Source: Candidatus Argoarchaeum ethanivorans (lineage in GTDB: Archaea > Halobacteriota > Methanosarcinia > Methanosarcinales > EX4572-44). From it: a stretch of 18,708 bases of DNA. Shown here in pieces: positions 12,574 through 18,708 of this stretch. How positions within the stretch are numbered: position 1 is the first letter of the stretch; each line of letters starts with the position of its first letter. Below the pieces are notes generated by a model that worked only from the letters and a program-made list of their open reading frames with translations, was not told the origin of the DNA and made no database searches. Where the stretch lies: assembly GCA_905067535.1 (NCBI GenBank), contig CAJHIR010000010.1, positions 1 to 18,708 of the forward strand, given 5' to 3'. A program made the position numbers and the translations under genes.

Positions 12574-13379
12574 AAGATACAAAAAGCAGAATGAACTTTA
12601 GAGTAGCAACACTTGTGATAATGTCTATACTGGCATTATCCCTGACCATTGCTGCTGATGCGCACATGCCTGGAGCTAAACCACTGCCTGACTTTGAGCT
12701 AACACCTATTGTGATAAACGATGGCGAAACAGAAAGGGAGATAACCATAGAAGAGGTAGGAAAATATCATGGAGATATATGTGTATGTGGGAGTTGTGCG
12801 TTTAGAGCAACCCAGTTGGGAATATCACAAATATGGGGAGATGAGATGCCAGCAAGGGATGATATCAAAATAATCAGCAGACTTCCAACACCAGGCTCTA
12901 AGGATTGCTTCCAGTATATAACAGGAACAGGACATGGGCTTGAAACAAATACAAAGGGAGAATACAAAATGATTCTTCCTGATGGTACTGTTGTTACAAA
13001 TATGACAAAAAAGAACTTAAAGAAACTATCAAAGCATGCCAGCATTGATTATTTCAGGTTTGATGTTTGTCGAATATCTACAGGAGAATGTTTTGAAGTT
13101 GCAGTGAAAGAGCAAGTATTTACAGACGGCTACTTTGAACTTAGAAAAAAAGTGAAGTTTGGCATCCCGGAGAATGCAACCAGTGAAGAAAAAGCACTAT
13201 TCAAGTCAAACTGGGAAACGATCAGAGAGAGATTCCTGACAAGCCCGGATTGGCAGCTTTTTGATGGGGTGGAAGAACCTGAAGAAGAGAATGATGTTTC
13301 CGGAGGAGCGATATTCTTTTCGATACTTGTGATAGGGTCCTTTTTATTAGTGTCTTTGGTGTACAGGAAAAGAAGTTAG
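12570..13379 (+). CDS. Exported, membrane-anchored FmdE-like domain protein
   Basis: A 269-residue protein. Residues ~11-31 are a signal peptide (ending near ADAH), and ~246-265 form a C-terminal helix followed by RKRS, so the bulk is outside the membrane. Residues ~60-130 follow the FmdE pattern: YHGDICVCGSCAFRATQLG (H67, C71, C73, C76), then KDCFQYITGTGHG, corresponding to the family's HGH-x-CPG and D-x-x-Q-x-x-TG-x-T-G segments. FmdE domains bind metal through such His/Cys residues; here the CPG is CVC. C-terminal residues ~160-235 contain C167 and C174. In this operon it may bind iron or heme for delivery to FeoB, but that is inference. It ends 17 bases before the convergent alkyltransferase gene. 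Confidence 0.75.
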   Translation: MKDTKSRMNFRVATLVIMSILALSLTIAADAHMPGAKPLPDFELTPIVINDGETEREITIEEVGKYHGDICVCGSCAFRATQLGISQIWGDEMPARDDIKIISRLPTPGSKDCFQYITGTGHGLETNTKGEYKMILPDGTVVTNMTKKNLKKLSKHASIDYFRFDVCRISTGECFEVAVKEQVFTDGYFELRKKVKFGIPENATSEEKALFKSNWETIRERFLTSPDWQLFDGVEEPEEENDVSGGAIFFSILVIGSFLLVSLVYRKRS

Positions 13380-13396
13380 GAATAATAGCTGGTTTT

Positions 13397-13882
13397 TCAG
13401 TACTCCAGCCTCGTCGATGGCACATCCGGTTGCGAGTCAATACTGGCACCTTCGACATGCAGAAGGTGTTTTTTTATCGTTACACCCCATGCGAAGCCAC
13501 CAAGACCATGTTTACCGATGACACGATGGCATGGAATCACTATTGGTGCAGGATTTTTGGATAGTGCACCCCCGATTGCCCTTGGTGATGTTTGCAAGTC
13601 TTTAGCAAGCATTCCATAAGTTATAGTCATACCATAAGGTATATTTCTCACCTCGTTTAGTACCATCTGCTGAAAGTCTGTGAGATTTTCAATGTCCAGT
13701 CTGTATCTTGAAAAATCGACTCTTTCACCATCGAGGTAAGCGCTAATATCATCGAGGAGGTCGATTGCATTTTCTGTCTTCTCCACTCCCTGGCTGGCTT
13801 TTGATAATGTGATTTCTCTTATAGTGTTGTGGTAAAGTGTTATGGTCACTGTAAGGTTATTTTTGGATAGTGTGTATGGCAT
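13397..13882 (-). CDS. ogt: Methylated-DNA-[protein]-cysteine S-methyltransferase
   Basis: A 161-residue protein of the O6-alkylguanine-DNA alkyltransferase family. The active site IVIPCHRVIG (C118) accepts the alkyl group. Upstream are IPYGMTITYGMLA and SPRAIGGALSKNPAP (helix-turn-helix with the arginine finger R101), and downstream GLGGFAWGVTIKKHLLHVEGA. The reduced N-terminal domain and the short length are typical of archaeal forms. It repairs alkylated guanine in a suicide reaction. The gene converges on the iron operon and lies about 100 bases after the geranylgeranyl reductase on the same strand; a functional link is not apparent. Stretch 13883-13985 contains no other feature I can support. 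Confidence 0.92.
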   Translation of the reverse strand: MPYTLSKNNLTVTITLYHNTIREITLSKASQGVEKTENAIDLLDDISAYLDGERVDFSRYRLDIENLTDFQQMVLNEVRNIPYGMTITYGMLAKDLQTSPRAIGGALSKNPAPIVIPCHRVIGKHGLGGFAWGVTIKKHLLHVEGASIDSQPDVPSTRLEY

Positions 13883-13985
13883 GTAGTTTAGTAGCTGGGT
13901 AGAGTAAGTAATATTTCAAATCTTGTGGTTGAAAACCATAAAGAGTGCGCAAATGTCCTCAATGCGTTTGGCTGCGACATAGTTT

Positions 13986-15164
13986 TCATTTTATCAAATT
14001 TCTAAATTCCCATAACAACTTGGGGTTGGCTCTAAAAAGGGCACGGACTATGTCAAAAACACCCATCGTACTGTCACATTTTCCTTTAATAGAATGAGCA
14101 AGAGTGTTAAATTGCTCATCAGTAAGGGTGACAAGTTTTTCTTTCACGACAAGAGCCTTGCTGATTTTTTTTCCAATAGTTTCCCGCCATTGTCTTTCAT
14201 ATTCCATCAGTGCTTTTTCTGAAACGTCGTCTTTTTCGATGCAGCTTGCTGCAACTGTGCCAGCCATGACGCCAGCATCAAGAGCGTTTAGAATGCCTCC
14301 TCCAGTCAGTGGGTCTGATTGATGTGCTGAATCCCCTGCAAGCATGAACCCATCTGCAATTGTTTTTTCAATCGGACCGCTTGCTGGCACTGCTCCAAGC
14401 ACCATCTCTATTATTTTACCAGTTGGGAAGTGGTGTTTAACAAAATTTGATAACAGCTTAACTGGCATGCCTTTGTCAGAACGTGAGCCAAGTACCCCAA
14501 TCCCAACGTTAGCAATCCCCCTACCTTTTGGAAACACCCATGCGTACCCGCCCGGTGCAATGTTGTTTCCAAGATAGAACTGGCAGTACTCATCAACTTC
14601 AATACCGCTTACAAGAAACTGTGCACATGTTTCGATATCTTTTGGTGCAAGAGTGGTGTTGATTCCTGCAAACCGTCCAACCTTTGATTCTACACCATCC
14701 GCACCTACAACAATTTTGGCTTTGATGTCAACCGACTCTCCAATGCTTCGTGCATGAATCCCGGTTACCTGCTTGTTTTTTCTGATGAGTCCTGTTGCAG
14801 ATGTTTTAACGATTACTTCTGCTCCACTGGATACTGCCTGTTCGGCAAGGGCTCTATCAAAGATCTTCCGCTCAAGCACATAACCCACTTCTGCACCAAA
14901 CAATTCTTCTGATATCTGAAGTTTGGTTCCGTCTGGCGCAAATATGCGTGAACCTTTAACCTCGGCAGCAATCCATCTCGGATCAGGTTTGATGTGTCTT
15001 TTTATACCTTTCTTGTCAGCACCCTCTGCACAACGCACAGGGTCTCCTATTTCCTGTCGTTTTTCAATAAGTAATACATCAAGTCCTGCTTTTGAAGCTG
15101 TTGTTGCAACAGAAGAACCTGCCGGACCAGCACCAACAACAATAACATCGTACTTGTCTTTCAT
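13986..15164 (-). CDS. Digeranylgeranylglycerophospholipid reductase (archaeal GGR)
   Basis: A 392-residue flavoenzyme that saturates the isoprenoid chains of archaeal ether lipids. It has VIVVGAGPAGSS (7-18), PVRCAEG with the conserved C45, VVGADGVES, the substrate-pocket motif YAWVFPKG (207-214) followed by GIG, and GDSAHQSDPLTGGG (277-290). Length and motifs match characterised archaeal GGRs. It overlaps a 2[4Fe-4S] ferredoxin gene by four bases; in Methanosarcina acetivorans a GGR and a neighbouring ferredoxin are jointly needed for full lipid reduction. It is much closer to the canonical family than the paralogue at 566-1759. Confidence 0.93.
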   Translation of the reverse strand: MKDKYDVIVVGAGPAGSSVATTASKAGLDVLLIEKRQEIGDPVRCAEGADKKGIKRHIKPDPRWIAAEVKGSRIFAPDGTKLQISEELFGAEVGYVLERKIFDRALAEQAVSSGAEVIVKTSATGLIRKNKQVTGIHARSIGESVDIKAKIVVGADGVESKVGRFAGINTTLAPKDIETCAQFLVSGIEVDEYCQFYLGNNIAPGGYAWVFPKGRGIANVGIGVLGSRSDKGMPVKLLSNFVKHHFPTGKIIEMVLGAVPASGPIEKTIADGFMLAGDSAHQSDPLTGGGILNALDAGVMAGTVAASCIEKDDVSEKALMEYERQWRETIGKKISKALVVKEKLVTLTDEQFNTLAHSIKGKCDSTMGVFDIVRALFRANPKLLWEFRNLIK

Positions 15165-15343
15165 TCTTTTACCGACTCAATGGCGCCAATAGGGCAAATA
15201 TTTACGCATGTGTTACAGTCATTGCAGGAATTGTTTATCTCAATCCATGTTTCGACCAGTTCAAGTGCTGCCATTGGACATACGCTCACACAAGCACCAC
15301 AGTATCCACATTTGTATCGATTCACAGTAACAGTCATTGTCAA
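15161..15343 (-). CDS. 2[4Fe-4S] ferredoxin, likely electron donor to GGR
   Basis: A 60-residue ferredoxin with two complete cluster motifs: CGYCGACVSVCP (C12, C15, C18, C22) and CNDCNTCVNICP (C40, C43, C46, C50). The ATGA overlap with the reductase downstream indicates co-translation and a dedicated electron-donor role, reducing the GGR FAD. An upstream TATA box about 25 bases from the ATG suggests a nearly leaderless mRNA. Confidence 0.94.
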   Translation of the reverse strand: MTMTVTVNRYKCGYCGACVSVCPMAALELVETWIEINNSCNDCNTCVNICPIGAIESVKE

Positions 15344-15361
15344 ACTCCAACATCAACAGAG

Positions 15362-15374
15362 TGATAATTATAGT
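15362..15374 (-). promoter_or_regulatory. TATA box of the ferredoxin-GGR operon
   Basis: CTATAATTATC on the minus strand is centred about 25 bases before the ferredoxin ATG at 15343, so transcription would begin at or a few bases before the start codon. No ribosome site is needed in such leaderless archaeal mRNAs. Confidence 0.5.
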
Positions 15375-15423
15375 CTTTTAGCAAAACCAAAACCACGATA
15401 TTCCATACTACACACAACGTGAG

Positions 15424-15662
15424 CGGAAATAACCAGTAACTGCACAACTTCGTTGTGCAGAGAATAACTATCAACTGCATAATTCTTGATTGCGATAGCA
15501 ATCAAGTGCAGAAAATAACCAGTAACTCTTGATTACGCAGTAATCAAGCTGTGCTAATCTTGTGGTTCAGCAAATTTGTAGATCAGGCTTTTGCAAGAAA
15601 CTATAATCTCATACGCATGGAAACATATAAAACTTACTCACCTCGATTACTTCGTAATCGAG
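15424..15662. repeat. Mosaic of hairpin repeats in a 321-base gene-free stretch
   Basis: Between the ferredoxin (15343) and the GH15 gene (15665) there is no supported gene. Four hairpins occur: CTGCACAAC-TTC-GTTGTGCAG (15440-15460), CTTGATTGC-GATA-GCAATCAAG (15485-15506), CTTGATTAC-GCA-GTAATCAAG (15528-15548) and CTCGATTAC-TTC-GTAATCGAG (15642-15662). A linker AAATAACCAGTAACT precedes two of them (15427-15441 and 15513-15527). Stems vary but stay fully paired, and one linker attaches to different stems, so the region is built from interchangeable units. Role unknown; they may act as mRNA-end hairpins for the convergent or flanking transcripts. Confidence 0.8.
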
Positions 15663-15664
15663 AA

Positions 15665-15728
15665 TTATTGTCTCTGTAAAGCGCAAGCTTTGCAGGTTAT
15701 TGTCTCTACAGAGCGCAAGCTTTGCAGT
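15665..15728. repeat. Two tandem 32-bp hairpin units inside the GH15 gene end
   Basis: Units 15665-15696 and 15697-15728 both begin TTATTGTCTCT and end AGCGCAAGCTTTGCAG plus one base, differing at four positions. Each forms a stem around GCAA. They encode the last ~20 residues of the minus-strand glycosidase, read in two different frames because 32 is not a multiple of three. Confidence 0.85.
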
Positions 15729-17620
15729 TTGCTTAGCTTCTGTACCGCCTCAATAAATAGTGCAGAGCTCCATGCAAGTGGTATTGCCCACGCAGGATTG
15801 CCTGTGTGTTTATTGATCTGCTCAGGCAAAAGTTTCGTGTTGGTGGTGCTGTTTATTACCATATCGAAATAGGGGCGAGTGTTGTTTAGCCATCGTTCTC
15901 CAATCTTTTTGTCTTTTTGCAGGTAGTATTCAGCCATTCCCAGTTGTGCATTTATCAGCCACAGTGTTGTTACTGTCCATGGATTTCCACCTCTGTATTT
16001 GTCGTTTTCGTATCGTTTTATGCCTTTTTTGCCGTTTACCATGCAGTTGAGTCTTTTTTCGATGGTGTTTAACATCCGGATTATTTTTTCTCGTTCATCG
16101 TTGTTGGTAATATCAAGCATGTTGAATGGCATGAAAGTGCCGATAACGCTTGCATCGATTATAGGATAGATTTCATTGTTTATTACAGCTTTAGCAAAGC
16201 AGCCTGTTTCTGGCATCCAGAGCATTTTTATTGTTTTTTGTTTAATCCATTTTGCCCGCGCTTCGTATTCTATAGCGCAGGCACTTTTCGACTGTGCCCG
16301 CGCGAGTTTTGCAACTTCCGAGAGTGCTGCATAGATTGCTGCACTGGTATACGTGAAAGAACCGTGGTACGTTTCCCACAGGTCAATGCATGGATCGTGC
16401 AGTCCTTTTCGTGTTCGTTTCATAAGATACTTTGAGCCGCGATCAATTGTCTGCCAGTAATAATCAAGGTACTGCTGCCTTTCATCCTCTGACAGTGATT
16501 GTCCATATTTTGCCATCATGTAAATGGTGGATGCAGTTTCATCTATTTGTGTCGAGTAATCAAAGTTTCCCCACGATGGTGCAAGGCTCCCGTTGAGCCA
16601 GTATCGCTGAAACCACGAGCCGTCTTTCAGTTGCGTGTGTTTGCACCACCTGATAAATCGCGGCAGGTACTCTGTGTATCCTGCATTATGAAGTGATTGC
16701 ATCACTTCAACCGCGTCCCGATTCCAGCAGAAACCGTAGCCTCCACATTCTTCATATTCGTGGTCGAACTCTGGCGCTGCTACTACTGATCCACGTTTTT
16801 CATCACAGAGAAGGTGCAACACCTGAAGACTTCGATAGTAGTAGCTGTTTAGCCTACCTGGAACATTTATTTCTTTTCCGCGTGCAAGCCAAGTCTTCCA
16901 CCCTTCGTGTGTTTTTGTGATGAAGCTTGCAAACGGGATGCTTTTTATTTGTTCCTTCAAATCGTAGAGCTCTTCCCGGTTCTTTGCAAAGATTACGTAT
17001 TGTGTGATCTCTTTTGTTGTTAGTGGAAAGCCTGCTGCTATATTCACATTTCCAATGTCTTCTTTATTTTTTTGAAGTTGTCCATGCTCAACGCCCCACT
17101 TGGCACTTGTCCACCATGCAGTACCGAGGGCTTTACCAACCTGCCAGTCATTAAACGCTGGAGTTGTGGTTATGCCTACGTGGTGGTTCTGCCAGTATTG
17201 TGAAAGCATGCCCTCCGCTTCATCGTAAAATCCTGAATTTTTTTCTTTTCTCTCACCCATGTCAAAGTCAAAATACGTGTAAAAGGTGCCTTCAAGTTCA
17301 TTGTTATTTATTTTAAGATGTCGTATCAAAACCGGGTAATCGGGCGGCACAACGTCTGTTATTGACACACCAATTCCACTGGAGTGTTTTAGCTCTGTTT
17401 TAAGTATTCCGCTGTTGTCCGGATAGTATTGTTTTGACTGCCAGTCGATGGAATTTAACCAGTGAATGTTTCCATTGGTATTGACTCCAAAGAGCGCTTC
17501 TGCCACCTGTTGTGCATAATCCTTTCCTGGATAATACATGCCAAATATTTCGCCTTTCATCCCAAGCGTTACGAGCAGCTGCTGGTTTCCTATAATAGAG
17601 TTTGGCTGTTTTATAACCAA
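15665..17620 (-). CDS. GH15 family glycosidase (glucoamylase/glucodextranase type)
   Basis: A protein of about 651 residues. Residues 1-235 form the beta-rich N-terminal domain of archaeal GH15 enzymes (NSIIGNQQLLVTLGMKGEIF near the start), and ~250-640 the (alpha/alpha)6 barrel. Barrel motifs are YGFCWNRDAVEVM (W298-D301 region), GSWFQRYWLNG, STQIDETAS, LWETYHGSFTYTSA with likely general acid E416, and LLPEQINKHTGNPAWAIPLAWS with likely base E600. It would release glucose from alpha-glucans or trehalose; no signal peptide is seen, so it acts inside the cell. The frame is open to 17845, overlapping the V4R gene; homology begins near 17605, so I chose TTG 17620 after an AAGGAAGG ribosome-like site. 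The last ~20 residues come from hairpin repeats. Confidence 0.85.
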   Translation of the reverse strand: MVIKQPNSIIGNQQLLVTLGMKGEIFGMYYPGKDYAQQVAEALFGVNTNGNIHWLNSIDWQSKQYYPDNSGILKTELKHSSGIGVSITDVVPPDYPVLIRHLKINNNELEGTFYTYFDFDMGERKEKNSGFYDEAEGMLSQYWQNHHVGITTTPAFNDWQVGKALGTAWWTSAKWGVEHGQLQKNKEDIGNVNIAAGFPLTTKEITQYVIFAKNREELYDLKEQIKSIPFASFITKTHEGWKTWLARGKEINVPGRLNSYYYRSLQVLHLLCDEKRGSVVAAPEFDHEYEECGGYGFCWNRDAVEVMQSLHNAGYTEYLPRFIRWCKHTQLKDGSWFQRYWLNGSLAPSWGNFDYSTQIDETASTIYMMAKYGQSLSEDERQQYLDYYWQTIDRGSKYLMKRTRKGLHDPCIDLWETYHGSFTYTSAAIYAALSEVAKLARAQSKSACAIEYEARAKWIKQKTIKMLWMPETGCFAKAVINNEIYPIIDASVIGTFMPFNMLDITNNDEREKIIRMLNTIEKRLNCMVNGKKGIKRYENDKYRGGNPWTVTTLWLINAQLGMAEYYLQKDKKIGERWLNNTRPYFDMVINSTTNTKLLPEQINKHTGNPAWAIPLAWSSALFIEAVQKLSKLQSLRSVETITCKACALQRQ

Positions 17621-17678
17621 TGTTTTTTCCTTCCTTCTGGTTGTGCTAAACTGTATCTGTTTTTTTATAACTTTCCCT

Positions 17679-18503
17679 TCACAGCTCTGTGTCCACCGTG
17701 TCCTCTCTATTTTGTTCCATAAAAGTTCCAAACTTTTTTGCAACAGGCAGGATTGTGAATTCGCATTCTTCAGCACCCATACTTTTGCATTTTGTTTCTT
17801 GCACGTGTATGGCTTGATCAAGTACTTCTGTGAAAAACCCTGCAAAATAACCGCTTAAATATCCGCATTGAGCATGTTCTGTTGAACGCTTTATTTCTGC
17901 TAAAAAGGAATCTTTTACAGAAATAGTGCCTTTGCACGAATCAAAATTAAAATCGATGTCTATCACTCCCCATCCAGCAGAAAATAGTATGCCTTTTAAG
18001 AGAGTGATGAAATCACGTTTTTTTATGCCTGCAACCTCTTTAAAGTATCTGGCAGCATCCATCCCTCCCTTCAAACCACACTGGAATATCAACGCATTAG
18101 CATTGGGCGCTGCATCTTCTATCTCCTCTATTATATCAGAGAAGGTGGTGTTTCGTGAAATAATAGCTCTTGAATTAAACATTTCGAGTGGGAACTCGGC
18201 TGTCTGTATAATTATTTTCTTTGTAACATGATATTTTACATCCAGGACCTCATCAAGATTTTTTAATTCATTTACAAGCTTATTAACACTGGTTTTTTCT
18301 GTAAACTCTACAAACGTTATGTATTTGCCCTTGACACCCTGCTCGATCAGTCCAAAGTAGCCGAAGAGCTGGTTAACACCATTGTCTGCAAAAACAACAG
18401 GTATTTTTGAAAGAGAGCCCTGTTTATCTATCAGAGTTACCTTAAACCACGCAAGAGTTGCATTATTATCGCCAACATAGAACGTACACACGTCTCGAGA
18501 CAT
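17679..18503 (-). CDS. ACT-like plus V4R domain protein
   Basis: A 274-residue soluble protein. Residues ~15-100 resemble an ACT-like ligand-binding domain (FKVTLIDKQGSLSKIPVVFA, then KYITFVEF). Residues ~140-252 form a V4R domain: RDFITLLKGILFSAGWGVIDI, GYLSGYFAGFFTEVLDQ and the signature ETKCKSMGAEECEF (236-249) with C239 and C247. V4R domains bind small hydrophobic or tetrapyrrole-like molecules and often sense ligands. A strong ribosome site AGAGGTGA lies about eight bases before the ATG. The stop falls near the start of the GH15 gene, so they are probably one transcript, perhaps a sensor for the glycosidase; that link is inference. Confidence 0.8.
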   Translation of the reverse strand: MSRDVCTFYVGDNNATLAWFKVTLIDKQGSLSKIPVVFADNGVNQLFGYFGLIEQGVKGKYITFVEFTEKTSVNKLVNELKNLDEVLDVKYHVTKKIIIQTAEFPLEMFNSRAIISRNTTFSDIIEEIEDAAPNANALIFQCGLKGGMDAARYFKEVAGIKKRDFITLLKGILFSAGWGVIDIDFNFDSCKGTISVKDSFLAEIKRSTEHAQCGYLSGYFAGFFTEVLDQAIHVQETKCKSMGAEECEFTILPVAKKFGTFMEQNREDTVDTEL

Positions 18504-18523
18504 ACACTATTTCACCTCTTTTA

Positions 18524-18601
18524 GTTACTCGATTGCTTGCGCACTCGATTGCTTTGCAATCAAGAGTCACGGGTTACCTTCTGCACAACGAAGTTGTGCA
18601 G
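18524..18601. repeat. Hairpin repeats upstream of the V4R gene
   Basis: CTCGATTGC-TTT-GCAATCAAG (18544-18564, imperfect at the ends) and CTGCACAAC-GAA-GTTGTGCAG (18581-18601, perfect nine-base-pair arms) are joined by a linker AGTCACGGGTTACCTT. A partial unit CTCGATTGC at 18529-18537 precedes them. The rest of the window end (18602-18708) shows no gene or site I can support. Confidence 0.8.
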
Positions 18602-18708
18602 TTTCTTGAGGTGTAGGAAGTATAAACACACCACCTTCTCATGCTACTGAAATTTGATAAGTTGATTTCCTTAGGCTTCGTTTTTATCGTGTGTCAATCA
18701 AAACAAGA

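Noticed and set aside
15549..15562. GTGCTAATC near 15551 as a stray copy of the 37-bp repeat in reverse
   Set aside because: Only nine bases match and the rest of the repeat is absent; likely chance.
17621..17845. Upstream extension of the GH15 frame to 17845
   Set aside because: It overlaps the end of the V4R gene by 167 bases and its residues do not resemble a GH15 N-terminus; the shorter TTG start fits homology better.

Overview
The window looks like archaeal chromosome, probably a methanogen, ANME or Archaeoglobi-type lineage of the Euryarchaeota/Halobacteriota; the exact taxon cannot be fixed from this sequence. The evidence is an intron-containing tRNA-Leu with a bulge-helix-bulge splice structure, an archaeal-type geranylgeranyl reductase with its ferredoxin, a PyrI regulatory subunit, a split FeoB, a DUF92 membrane protein, a membrane cytochrome b with a pentaheme cytochrome c, and TATA-like promoters with GGTGA-type ribosome sites. 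Genes are packed with ATGA overlaps inside operons. Between operons lie many short hairpin repeats.

Layout. Bases 1-1759 (+) hold the end of pyrI, a DsrE-like protein and a divergent geranylgeranyl-reductase-family flavoprotein. Bases 1773-3084 (-) hold a cytochrome b and a pentaheme cytochrome c that likely move electrons between a membrane quinone or methanophenazine pool and the outside. A spliced tRNA-Leu(UAA) is at 3432-3542 (-). Bases 3734-6890 form a polyprenyl block: a DUF92 membrane protein (-), a cis-prenyltransferase-like protein without the normal catalytic motif (+), and a complete cis-prenyltransferase (-) converging on it. The latter two resemble a heteromeric cis-prenyltransferase.

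At 6991-7171 there are three 37-bp repeats at an exact 72-bp period, separated by two unrelated 35-bp segments. This has the form of a CRISPR mini-array, but no cas gene is present. The third repeat carries the start codon and first seven codons of a secreted subtilase with a C-terminal dockerin-like motif (7150-9693). Bases 9788-13379 (+) form a ferrous-iron operon: a 34-residue ORF, two FeoA proteins, FeoB split into G-domain and membrane proteins, a four-helix membrane protein, and an exported membrane-anchored FmdE-like protein. An inverted repeat lies in its promoter region.

Bases 13397-15343 (-) hold an O6-alkylguanine-DNA alkyltransferase and a ferredoxin-geranylgeranyl reductase pair that saturates membrane lipids. 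Bases 15665-18503 (-) hold an ACT-like/V4R protein followed by a GH15 glucoamylase-type glycosidase.

Themes: isoprenoid and membrane-lipid metabolism recurs (two GGR-family proteins, two cis-prenyltransferase homologues, DUF92), beside iron uptake and heme-based electron transfer. The most unusual structures are the CRISPR-like array fused to the protease start, the split cis-prenyltransferase pair, the 29-bp direct repeat bracketing a hairpin cluster, and the dispersed hairpin families.
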